Source: Linepithema humile (taxonomy: Eukaryota; Arthropoda; Insecta; Hymenoptera; Formicidae). Taken from it: 64,000 nt of DNA. Made by a program: the position numbers and the translations under genes. This document shows, piece after piece, positions 1-12,615 of this stretch. The stretch is from NCBI RefSeq assembly GCF_040581485.1, contig NC_090131.1, positions 23,200,532 to 23,264,531 of the forward strand, in the 5' to 3' direction. Positions within the stretch are counted from its first letter, which is position 1. The number at the start of each line of letters is the position of its first letter. Under the pieces are notes generated by a model. It was not told where the DNA came from, ran no database searches, and saw only the letters and a program-made list of their open reading frames with translations.

Positions 1-3000
1 TTATTATTCGCGCTTGTTCTTCGGAGCGTTACGTCAAAAAAATCCCAATTCAGTCGTTCCTGTATAAGCCGTACAAAAGAGTGGAACATACCTGCGTGGA
101 GTGCATATACACGCAAACATTCGTCGAGTATGCGCGCCCGCGTTTACACACATGCGAATTGTTGTACAAGCGCATACACACGGGGCTCGCGTGTACACAT
201 TAAAAGGCGGATATATCGGTTTTCCAGTCACGACTAATTTACCGCGCCATCGGGCGATTTATATTTCGGTGGAATCTATTGCACCGACAAAAAACCAATA
301 ACCCAGGACATTCAGTTATTCCGACTGATGTATTATTATCGGCGAATAATCGCGGCCAGACCAGCCACGGTTCGCTGCACCTGGCGATATTCGCGATTTC
401 CGTCAACGCCAAGATCTCTCTACAGAACACGTCGCGCTTTTACGGTCAATTCTTTTTTTTCCCTCTCTCTCTCCCTTCGTCGTCGTTCTCGAGCTCCTTT
501 CTGCGACGGTCATGCAAAATTCTTTCCAGCAACCGGCGAACTTGACAGTATACAAAGTTGAACGACATACTCTCCGAGTATTCGCATAACCAGAATTCAC
601 GACAGTGCACTTTTGTTGCTGCGCATCCAGATGTGCAAGACGTCCTCCTTCATTTTTTTACCTTCTCTCATATTTAACTTTTAGAAAGTTAATTTCATTA
701 TATTTTAACGAAATTGGTGCTCGTGTATCGTCAACGCTTTTTACAATGTTTAATGTAATTAGGTTTTATGTATAAGCTGCACTTTCTGAGAGAAATTTTT
801 AATATAAAGACAAAAGATTAAAATCTCAGATAGCCAAATATTAGGAATGTTCGCAGATTGACAGTGAATATGACAGTCAAGAATTTTGTATGATCAATAT
901 TGCTATCAATCTGTCAATATTGCTAAGATTTTGCTTAATTATTAATTGTAAATTATTTTTAGTTGAATTTGAATTTTTATTGCGGTGCAAAAATTATATT
1001 TTTTAAAGATCTTTTTGAATATTTCATCAAACACGAAAGGTATTTTCTTCCCTATCACGGCTTTCAATTTTTATTGTTTATACGTATGTGCCATTTGCTG
1101 CAGAGGGAATTAATATAAAGCATTCTAGTGCAATCTGATTTCATCTCTATTATCGGTTAGAATTCTCGGGCTGACTCGAATTTCCGGCTAACATGAACCC
1201 GCAAATGCCGCGGCTGAAGATGTGACACTGCTCGATATCGATGTCTGAGAGGGGGTTAAATTCCGGAACCGCCGCGGTACGACTTTGCGGCGACGAAGAA
1301 GACTAGATAATCCATCTTGAGTACCTTCAAGTTCAATCGAAAGATACGGAAGATGACGCGTTTATTCCCCCGCGCGCGAATGTGGCGGGTCTGACTTTTA
1401 GCCCCGGCGGCGGCATGATGGAGCTTTAATGTCATATAGGATCTCGGAGGAAGCCAGTAAAACTGACACGGCTCCTCTCACTTTTTGCGTCGGGAACGTC
1501 ACGAAACGAGTTCGACGTACCTGCCACGTTAATGAAATTTGACAGTGTCGTGGATACGGTATCGTTCGCGTAAAATGGCGTAAAGGGAACGCGGGGATTA
1601 AGATTAAATTCTATTGTCTCCATTTTTTTCGTTACCGAGCTATTTTCTCATGAGTCTCATCAAGGATTAATTCAGAATACATTAACCGAAAAGAGAAAAA
1701 AGGAGCATAGGATTTTTCATAAATGGCATGGATACAATACAATTAATTATGTTACATTGATTTATATATTGTATTTTATAAATTCATTCGCGGTGATGTG
1801 TTTATATAAAGAAAATATATATTATTTTATTCGAGAACAAAAGTAGCATTAGCACATCCGGATTTCGATCGAAAATAAATCTCGGCGGTAATTAAAACGA
1901 AGGTGAAATAATACGATGATTGTGTAAAAATTGTATAGAAGTGCATTCACAGCAACATTTATATCTGTGAGGAGTGAATAACAGCCAAGCTGTTTCGGGA
2001 AATACTTTCCCTGTATAGCCGCGCTGCAGTAATGGTGCTGTACATGTACATCGATGGTGAATGTAGGTCACTGTCGATGGATTTTCACTGCGAATGAGTG
2101 CCGATGTGCACTTTCTTCGGCAGATTTCACGGTTGATTGCCGCCGAAAGTGAACTTCGATTGCAATTCTTGTCAGTGGCCTTCCACAAGCGCCATAAAAT
2201 CCCATTTTTTCATCGTCACGATGAGACATCGGCGCGTTAGGTCGCGTTCCAGCATATGCGATAACGAGAGGTGAGAGGAATGGCCTTCGGCGGCGCAAAA
2301 GGATAGATTTTGACGGAATATCGGAAACCTGTTATCAATGACGTTGACTTAACCCAATTTTCCAAAAGGGTGTTAACTACCTTTCCTTGGTGGGTTGCGT
2401 GCGCGCGCGAGATCCGAATCGGATTTATACGGCGGCGAAGCGGAGGTCAGCAAATGCTGGCTGACCCTATCTCTCTTTGTTAGAAGAGATCGTAACGTAA
2501 TTTCCGGAGGTAAGGCTACGGTAATTGTTCCTCGATCATTGCCCATTGGATAGAAAATCCGTGAGATACGGCGAACTCGCCAGATAAAGGTTTGTATCGT
2601 GCACCACGGTAGTTCTACAGACGCTGCATCCTTTATCGTTATGTTGATAAAGATGTTTAATACAGTATTCTCCTGCTAAAAGTTTTTACATTTGTAAGCA
2701 TCAAACTATTACAAACTAAATAATTTTTACTAAGAATACTCCTTATTGAGTTTTAAAATTTTTATTTTAACATGCTGGAGTATTTTTTGCTAATGATTTT
2801 TACGTAATTAGATTTTGTATGAGCAAAGCAAAATTTTTCGCGATGTCCATGATTAAAACTTTTATTAGACTTTGAATGAGGATTAAGTTTATCTCGCGGA
2901 GTTAAAAAAACGTTGTGATTAGGCGAGAAAAGTACTGCAAACTGATATTGCGTAGCAAGCAGGCGTCCATTCTTTGTTCCGGGTAGCGCTACTTCGGAAA

Positions 3001-6000
3001 GTTTGTTTTTTTTCCCTCACAAAGGCGTTTATCAAGTAAAGCGACGGTGATATAACGAAGAGTGGAATCGTGCGTCCGAAAGCGGACGCTTTAAGGATCA
3101 TAGGAGATTCGGTGGAAAGCCGTAGAGAGAAAGAATCGATAGAGAGTGCTCCACTTTGGCATTTCTCGTCGGATTGGTCGCCGTGCAGCGGCGGAACGAA
3201 ATTATTTCGTCGGTGCTGAGTCGAGAGTTTGGGGCACATCGACCGTGACCACGCATTTCCGACGGATACTACCAGTCGGCGGGAAAGTCTTCCGAAAATT
3301 ATCGTTTTCTCCTGATCCAATATCAAGGCGAGATAACTCTTTCTCCTTGATCGAGGGTTCCGGCTTAACAGGGATGCAGAGCATTCCAGCGATTCCACTG
3401 ATGTTGCAATTACGTACCGCCGGGCGTAATAGCGTTTAGTTATTTCACTAGTCGTTTGAGTCGATACTGCGATCAGCGCTCCGGTGCAAGTGCAATGTTT
3501 CTCGCAGCGATGCTTTCGCCGATCATTCGGAATGCTCAATATAATGCTTCAGCGGATTGCTTAAGTTAATTCGATCTTGGTTTATGTTGTGGGTTGTCGC
3601 GAGACACGCGATACGATAAAAATTTGTGCATGAAATAATATCAATTTGAAAATATTTTTATTCGCAGAACTTTGCAATTTACAATTATTGCTGTCACTGT
3701 ATTGACTTTTTTATCCATTGCTCTTTTTACTTTATTACAATAATTATAAAATTTACATTTCAATATATTTTTATATGAAATTTTTTTAACAAAATTCGAG
3801 AACAATTATATCAATAGTTGATATGATGTAAAAAAGAATTTATTGCTATTTGCGAATAAATTTTAATTAGCTGAAAAATTTAGATTTGCACAATTGTTGT
3901 AGCGATTTATTTCTTGTTGTGACGAATTTATTAATATTATATTTTGACATTATAATTTTGCAGAAAGTATACATAAATATGTATGATAGCCATTATTTAA
4001 ATATTTATAAAGAAGTCAAATATGTAAAATTTTCTGACAATTCTGTAGAATATGCGCATTCACGCTGCAGATCGGATTCATATCAAATAGGCGCGAGCTG
4101 TGCCATTGAATCTGATGTTCCCTTTCGATAGAATTCGTGTTCGTATTGCATTGGCACGCAGTTCCATTGAATTCGATGTTTCTAATTCGCGCTCCGTCGC
4201 GCTGCATCTCGGAAAATAGTCGGCAAAAGTTAAGGTTATTACCTGTCTGGTTAATCTTGTTCTGCAAGTAGAACTCGGAGCAATGTCGTGGATTTTCTAC
4301 TTGGAACGGTTGTGAATAATTTAACTATAGTTTCCGAGCACGATACGCATATTATTTTCATAATTTATCAAACGATCTTGTAAAATACTATTTTATCCTA
4401 AAAATGAATTATTTTATTTTAATGTATATGAAATAATGTAGCCATATTGATTTTCTGAATTATTTTATAATTAGTATTTAATTATTTAAAATGTAATTAA
4501 TTAATTTTACATTTATTCTCTAATAATAAGAGAAACATTTTCCAGCTTGTTAGCGACAAAGTTTATTAATTTTATTCAAATTTTTTAATCATTAAAATCT
4601 GACGAAAAATTACATAAATTCAGATATTTATTATACTTAAAATTACAATTGCATTTTAAATTAAACTAATAAATTAATATTTTAAACGATTAATATATCA
4701 ATGTATTGAAATGTCAGTATTCTTAATGTATTAATAGTTTTTAGGAAAGTTATAATGCAATAGACTTACAATGGAACGAGAATATAGGAACGAGAAATTT
4801 TCAGTAAAATATGTCACGAAATGTCGAACCTCGTGCTCGAAATACGTAGCTACTTGAACAAGTTGCGCTGTCGTCGCGAATACCGGTGCATCTTGATTCC
4901 TCTTTCGATAGCATAAAGATCTAAAATTGAAGGGCCATTGAAAGTCAAACGATTATTTAACGTGCCGACGTAGGTGAGTGCAGTCTGTACGTATTTTCTA
5001 CGTGCTGCTTGTCGGCGCTCCTCGTGTTCATCGAGCGCGACCGGCCCCCCCAGTTGGACGTGGCTTCCGAAATGCTGTCGGAAATCCCTAAGCGCATTAC
5101 AGCGGTCGCGGTAGATAGAGAATACGCTTCTGTACATCGACGTTGATGTAATTTTAATGAAGGAAGAGAGGCTGTCGCCAAACAGTAATTGCAAGTCAGT
5201 TCGCGTCTCGCTGCTTCGGTGACACGCGCTGCAACAATGAAATTTGCCTGCAGACGTTGCAATGAAAGAGATTCGCGACAGTCAAGGGCTTCGACGGCGG
5301 GAACAAAACGCGAATGACGCGTTAAACGCAAGAGCGAGCGAGCGAGCGGTAGCCGGAAGATAGTTCCGTGGAGTGAAGCCGTTTTCGAAAGCCGAAATAA
5401 GCGGCCCGAGCCCCGAGGGCGAGAGGGAAAAATGAGATCAGAACGCAGTATGCGAATAGGAAGGAACGGCAAGCGCTGTCGAAAAAGCGATGGAAATGGC
5501 AAGGCGAAAGAGTAAGAGGGTGGAAGGGTTAGGGCGAGATGGGAAGGAAGAGCAACGAGAGTTTACCGCGCGCTGAGGGACGGAAGCACGGAGCGGGTGG
5601 AAGAAGCGGAGAGTTTCGGAGTTTGAAGGACCTCACGGCGAGTAGTTCGAGGTGCTCGCCGTTGAGGTATCCACAAAGACGCCACGTGTCTGCATAAGTG
5701 CGTATCTATGATCCGTCGGTGTGTGGACTCGGGATTCACTAGTGTCCGTGAGCTCTCACGGCCGGGTCGGTGGATATAGGAAGGATCCCGACACGCCGTA
5801 CACACCCGGTACATCGACCTGGAATGCGAATTTAATCTGCGCGCATCAAACTTCCATTCGCTTCGGGGAGGACCGACACCGCCGTCGTCTCGCGACAATG
5901 TTGCCCTAACTTGGAAATGAAAGGCGTGAATATTTTCGCGACTAATTTAAACCACGCCGAATCTCCATTCGAGATTTCGCTATCGATCGCGACGCGGGCG

Positions 6001-9000
6001 CCGCGGCAGAATCGTCGTTTAATAGCGAGCGATATCGCGTTCACGGCCGTCTCCGTGTGTCGTGCATTTACCTGTCGTTTCGCACTTTGAGATGCAAAAT
6101 GAGTTTGCCGCCCGCTACCATGTCGATTAACGCGCGCGACGTGTATCGAAGGGAAATAGCACGATGCCTCCGCAGTTGTGCGCGAATGCGAAAAGTTAAA
6201 CTACTTTTGCAGGTAATTGATAATTTGCCATTGAAGCGGACTCGGATATGAAGGCACGCCACAAAGAGAAGCCAGATCATTAGCCGGCGTACCAATTACG
6301 GGGAAATTATTTAACACTTTTGCACTCAGCCCGCTCTCAAACGGGGACACGCATTTACAATTATGTTCTTTAATTATTATTAAGTTTAATTATCTCGTCA
6401 TTCTGCGCACAATGTACCTGCGTAAAGATATTATTACTGTATGAAATGCGTTATGCTCTAAAAGCATTTTGAAAAAATAATTATTTTGTTCTTTTCCGAC
6501 GTATAAAAATATATGAGCCATAGAGAATGCTTGATGAAAATTTGTATATCACATATACTCCATGTATTATACGATTCGATCATTTATTCTGCATTAACAC
6601 CATAAAAAGAATTATAAATTTGCGTTCATTATCTCAAATTTGTACCTTAAATATTCATTTGCACGCAATTTTGTAAGAAGCGCAATTTTATTTTTATAAC
6701 AAAAAGTCCGCCGCAAAAATCGTTTAACATTTCACTTACTGAATTCGTGCAATTTAATACTGTCATTATTTAATTTTACCACATGGTTCTCGGTTATCTT
6801 TTCGCGTGGTTGTAAGATAAATAGCGCGACTTATTCTACAACTTTTCCTGTAGTCTCTCTTCAATTTACTTTCTTCGCCGTTGGAGTCTACACTGCTAAC
6901 AAGCTGTCGAGACTTACAACACACACCCGCGGCGGAGAGTCGACGCGCGTAACGTTTACGAAAATCGAGTCACGACGTACGAAAATCGAAGAGATGGACA
7001 CGAGAATAAATCTTCCCCAAGTCCCGTTCTCGCCCGACGAAAACTGCATACTTATGTGTGTACATAAGGATGAACGGAAAAGTCGTCCTTCTTGCTTGTT
7101 TGTCTTTTCCTCCTGCCTTCCATTTCCCGATGCAACCAGCGGGGATTTCGTCCAGAAATATTTTTGGATGGCAGCCATTGATGTCTACGGCTTCCTAAGA
7201 AGATTCGCCTTGTTGGCGAGTGTTCGAGTGTCGTCCAATTGTATATTTATTTCCCCTTCTTTTGTTTCAAACTAAGGGAAACGATCTCTTCTACTTCTTG
7301 GCTGCCCTCGTACGCGTGATTAACGTATGCCAAGAATATAACGTGTCTCCCGCTGTTTGACGGCTTCCTGCCGCGCAGGATCCTTACGCTTCGCTTCACA
7401 GCGCTCGTGGAGGAACAAAGTATAAATGTAATTCGCAGTATTTCAATAATGAAGGGAAGGGAACGGGAAAAAGAGGGGAACTTCACTTTTAATGAGAACC
7501 ATTATTATTCTAAGAGTGAAATGGATAAAATGGGAAAGATCGGAAGAATGAAAAAATCCTTTTACATTAATCTCTTAACAGAAACCAGCACCAGCAGAAA
7601 TGATATCATATTCGTATGAATTGAAGGTCGAGAAATTCAGTCGTAAGTTATTCCCGTGCTTTGATTCATTAATTTCTATTTCGGAGAATGATAGCGAATG
7701 CAGAAGTGTTAAATAAGATAAATGATCTGCTAAGAAAGTAATGTACACGTCGCATTGGATATGAAAAAGATTTAATTTGCCGTAAGAGAATCGTGCTCCA
7801 CCGGGATTTAATTTTCAAGCAGAAATTAATGTAGTGCGAACACGATTTTCACTTCCGCTCGCCGGAATGTGTGGCACCAAGCGGTTCGATATTGGGCGAC
7901 TATTGTCTCTTCTTCCTCTCACCAGCGTACTTGCAAATTGTACGGAAAACGTAATTACACCGGTAACATTAATTAGGCGTACAGTTAATTATCTTTGCCT
8001 CGATCTTGTATCTCTGTACTTCTCCCCTGACGTTTACTCCCTTTCTTTCTTTCTTTCCTCCCTGATGCACGGCCGCGATTATTTTTGTAACGATGCTATT
8101 TCTTCGTGCGGCGCATCGTGAAAACCTATGCGAGGATACTGGCGCACGCGAGGGTATCTTTCTATAAATTGCTGTTACAACGATATAAGGCGCACTTTCA
8201 TCGCGAGTTTAATATCGCGAGTTGAAAAAGCGTAAGGGAAACAACGCGAAAAATCATCTAGAAGTAATTCGAGATTATAACAATTATTGAAAATCAGCTT
8301 TCATTTCCGTCTGCAGTCACAAGCTCTCGGCTATCTCCGCCGTATATCTCTCGAATGATTTATGCATTTTCATAATTATCCGTATTTTCAGGGATGTCAG
8401 GAAACTGAGATATGAATCGTACCCTGCGCGGAACATCTGGCGAATCTAGGTTAATCGCATTTCAGTGAAAAGTGCGGCAACGATCACGCATAATGGCTTA
8501 AATACGGTCGTGCGTAATGGAAATATAATTTCGCGTTAAAGGGGCCAGCGAACTAAAAAAAAAAAAAGCAGCGCTGGAACGATAAAACGCCTCACGTCTT
8601 GATAATATAATGGCGCCGTTCAATTTACTGCACATTTTTCGTCGCAGCTGGTATGCTGGTATTTTTTTTTTTTCTTTTTTTTCTATGGTGATGTTTCATT
8701 TTTGGACATCGTCCTCTCGGGAACTAGCGCAGCTGCGACTGCCGAAGATCGCGACGATACTGTCTCTCATCGAAAACGGTTAATCAACAGGGATTATCGT
8801 CACTGAAGTATATATGATAGATTATAACAAAATATAAAATCTTTATATTCAAAATTTTATATGAAATTGTAGGAAATAGTAGGTCACTTATGAAATTTTT
8901 CCAATTGTATAAAAGCGAAGGTGGAAGTACATTTTTATGAAATTAGTATTAATAAAATTATAGCGAAATGATGCAGTTTCTTCTACGTGGGATCACTAAA

Positions 9001-10345
9001 ATTCCTCAAATTACATAAATCAGCCTTATTAGATACTATTATCATTTTAGATCATTCATCCGATTGCTTCCTAATCAAACAGAAAATTATCTTGATAGTC
9101 GTGATACATACAATGCGTCCGAAAATTACAAACATTGGGAACACAATTATCAAGATTTTCCATAAAGCATAAATTAGGGAGTTGTTTTCTCGCAGATAAA
9201 GAATCTTGATGTTTAGTTAATCTTAAGTAGGTTTATGTTAATAGAATTAATTTTTTTGTTTCTAATATTTTAATGTAACACGGACGGCGTAGATATCAAT
9301 TATCAAATTCAACGAAAATTCGATTCTAAATCTGTCAGAAAATTCGCGAAGAAGCGATATGCTTCTCGGCGATTCGCTGTACAATACTGCTCACCGTCCC
9401 TTTTGCCGCATTGAGCGTCAACCGAGTGACAGCGGGACGCGATAGAGAAGATAGGAGGATTGCACGATGCATCAGTCGCTTCGTTTGTAGTATCGTGGCA
9501 CAGGGTCAGATTGTTGTTTACATCGTAGCATAATTGCCCACTCCATTTACGTATCAATCGGCGCATTACTGTTGTGCAATAGCCAATTAACGTATGGGTC
9601 CGCGTCATGTACGCGTTTCGAAATGGAATATGTGCATCTACTAAGTGAAGCGCGCATGTGCTGCTGCCGTAATATTAGCGTAATTCACGTAGCGAACCTG
9701 TGTGTGCAACGCCATGTGCGATTCTTAGTGCTTATCCGATCGATCGATTGGGTTAAAGGGCGATTGTCTTGATCGCGTGTGAGCGTCATTGTGCTCGCAA
9801 ATTCACATGCGAGTTGACATAACATTTCTCGAATGCGGAATATATCCTTGTTAGCTGTTTGTCTTTTTCTAGATATTTCCGTATAAAAATATCAGTTTAT
9901 CCAGTTTCGGTTAGTGTAGTTTACATATATTTTTTACATTAACGAAATTTATTGTGATGATTAATATAAATTTATACGATTAACAATAACAATAAAACAA
10001 TAGAGGAAAAAAATTGATAATCAAAATATTTGTCGAAATAATAAAAATAAATTAATGTGATTGGAGATATTTTACGGGAATATAGAATATTGAGCTAGAA
10101 TTTCTCTTCGCAAGTTATTATCATGCGTATTACCTCAATTGCTGACGGAAATACTCATTGGGAAATATCCTACCTTGCCTGTCGGATAAAACTGACAAGA
10201 TAAGACGTGGATAAGACAAGACCTAACAGGATTGGCTTAAGACTATCGCAATCCCGCAATCACTTGCGGTAGATTCCGGCCGCTTAGGGAGTTTCTGGCA
10301 GACAAGTCATCGCTGGAAATATGAAACAAAACACTTTAATTGTTT
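1..10345. other. Downstream flank, no supported gene
   Basis: AT-rich and CpG-rich stretches alternate. The open frames here (for example 3539-2919 on the minus strand, 206 codons, and the minus-strand frames across 4.95-5.9 kb) lie in the more GC-rich parts, have no recognisable domain and overlap other open frames. Short simple repeats occur at 8040-8058 (CTTT) and near 8560 and 8665 (A and T runs). Confidence 0.6.
4950..6060. promoter_or_regulatory. CpG-rich patch, possible regulatory or 5' exon region
   Basis: About 1.1 kb is visibly richer in G+C and CpG than its AT-rich neighbours (3.6-4.8 kb and 6.3-6.8 kb), and long frames stay open on both strands. It could be a promoter or the 5' exon of an unrecognised gene. 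No TATA box, initiator or splice pair decides the matter. Confidence 0.2.
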
Positions 10346-10399
10346 AAAACTGAATATATAAAACTGAATATATAAAACTGAATATATAAAACTGAATAT
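10346..10399. repeat. 14-bp minisatellite, four copies
   Basis: The unit AAAACTGAATATAT starts at 10346, 10360, 10374 and 10388. The first three copies are perfect and the fourth ends in ATT. Confidence 0.95.
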
Positions 10400-12135
10400 T
10401 GTACAATTTTTTCGATTTTTTTGATTGTTTCAATTTTGAAACTAATTCTAAATTACGAGAACGTAGAAAAGGTTGTTTCACGGAACTATTATGCAGCGCT
10501 CAAAGTGCATCGAAATTGAAGGGAATGAATTCGAAACATTTCCCGATGAGTATTTCTCAGGTTTATGAACAGAAGGGTAACCTTTTACTTTACTATCGTA
10601 TACTACCGCGTCTGACTCGCGCTTTACCTTATCACTGCTTCGTCACGTATACGATACAAAGTGCGTTCGCACATAGCTATATATATCATCAGTGCGTTGG
10701 ATGCGCATTAAGCCTGCATGCACACGAAGGTTAACAACGTCGGCATGAATTTTAATTGCCGATACCCATCGTCGACGTTGCTGCCGACGACTACTCCTCC
10801 CCGTGCGACTGGCATAACTGGTGCCGTCGCTCGCCCATACACGAGATAGTCGACTGCTGCATGGCGTACGGAATGATAATGATAACGGTTATAGCGAGAC
10901 GGTCGTTCAGTTAACTAAGGTCGCCGTCTTGTCCGACGCGCGCCATTAAATGTCACCGACAGCTGATTACGGCGGGCGAGTTTATTTTCGGTCTTTCCGC
11001 TTATATCTTAATTATAAGCTTATTTAGATTCGCACGCGAATGTCTACTAGTGACGTATTTATCCCGTAACTTTTTTTGAGAACATTCTTCTGGAATATTT
11101 AAACACGTGTTGGAAATTATGTTTATTAGATATTTACTGCATTAATATTAAATTAACAAAGTTTTTTTTTTTTTTTTATTAAAAGCTGAGCACTTTTCTT
11201 AACGCAAATGTAGCGACATTATTCGCAATCTTGTCTTTCGCGTTACTAGATTCACTCACATTTCATATTTATTGATCATCTGCATCTAGCATTTACGTTT
11301 GCGATAGAACCATCAATGTGCATTGCGTGTCACGCGCTATCGTGCGGAACTCTAGGCGAGCGAGATTGTAGCATATTCACCAATCACTGGCTAAAGAGAA
11401 CAAAAATGAGTAATCGTCGCATTCACCTAGAGTTTTGCACGATAAACCCTGGCACGCTGGGTCCGGCACGTTCATGGATAAAACCTAGCAATATCACATA
11501 TTTGATAGTTTTATTCGCATGCGAATAGTAACACGATTTTTTCGTAATAGTGATAAATTAAATAAAAAGTACTGCATTAACTATACATGTCACAAATATA
11601 CAAGGATCAACAGTTTGTATTGTTCGATTAATTATTATAAAATGTATGTAATAGTTCTATGTTTGATATTATGGATAATACGCACTTTGCGAGAGATGCT
11701 ATGAATATTATTCTATCTATTATTTATCTATTATTAAACAATTACTATAGCGCGCTTAATAAAAGTTAAGAACGCCGAGAGATACGTATACCGATATTCA
11801 ACGGTATTAAACATAATACGCCAAATTACTGTAATTTAAGTTCATTATTCTCTTTATTCCGATGAATATTCGCAAGGTAATGTGACGCAAATGAAACCTA
11901 TTTTGTGTCATATTATCTTGCAGCACAAATGATATTGTTGTTAAATGCAGAGATCGGTTCGCCAACAATGCAGGAATTAATGCGTACTTATTAAATCAAT
12001 ATATTGTACCGTTAAAGGCATTTTCAGCGCTTGCATTATAATCGCGATACACCATAATGACATATTCATATTCTCAGTTTGAGGGGAATTTATGTAATTA
12101 TATTCGCTATAACGAATTTCCACGTAATGCTGCAG

Positions 12136-12265
12136 CGATATAATTTCGGAGGCTTCCCGAAATGCTGCATACACATGTATCGCTAAACTACTATCCAATG
12201 TAGGATAAATTGATAGATCAATCATAAACATTAGTGAAGCCAATCGGCTCGCAATAGCAGAGACA
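12136..12265. repeat. Diverged direct duplication, copy 1
   Basis: This aligns with 12484-12615 over roughly 130 bases. The best-kept parts are TATAATTT...TTCCCG, ...TCGCTA..., TGATAGATCAATCATAAAC and GCAATAGC, each with a close counterpart in the same order in copy 2. The divergence is substantial, so the duplication is old. Confidence 0.55.
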
Positions 12266-12372
12266 TTAAACGGAATAGGATCGTGATTCACGTATCAACT
12301 TGATATGGTAAAAATTTCAGTTATTAAAATTAACTATTAACTATTCGCTTGTTCAAATCGTTGCTTGTGCTT

Positions 12373-12392
12373 GTAGAACAAGCTTGTTCTAC
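12373..12392. repeat. Perfect 20-bp palindrome
   Basis: GTAGAACAAGCTTGTTCTAC is identical to its own reverse complement. It contains the half-sites AGAACA and TGTTCT separated by four bases, and it lies between the two copies of the 12.1/12.5-kb duplication. Confidence 0.9.
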
Positions 12393-12483
12393 GTAAAAGT
12401 TGTCGCTTTATCAGTATTTCGGTTTTTTTACAACGGTATTCTCAAAAATTGCGCAGTTGAATTGAGGAACGAAGGATCGGGGA

Positions 12484-12615
12484 GGTATATAATTTGGGAA
12501 ATTCCCGGAACGATACGTATCTGACGCGTCGCTATACCTATGCCCTGTAGCGCATGAATTGATAGGTCAATGATAAACGTCGGTGGAGCCAGTCGCGGAG
12601 TCGCAATAGCGGAGG
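12484..12615. repeat. Diverged direct duplication, copy 2
   Basis: Second copy of the block at 12136-12265, offset by about 350 bases. Matching parts include TATAATTT, ATTCCCGGAA, TCGCTATAC, TGATAGGTCAATGATAAAC and GTCGCAATAGCGGAGG. This copy is more GC-rich than copy 1. Confidence 0.55.

Noticed and set aside
4957..5502. 181-codon minus frame.
   Set aside because: Composition-driven open frame in a CpG-rich patch, with another minus frame overlapping it and no domain.
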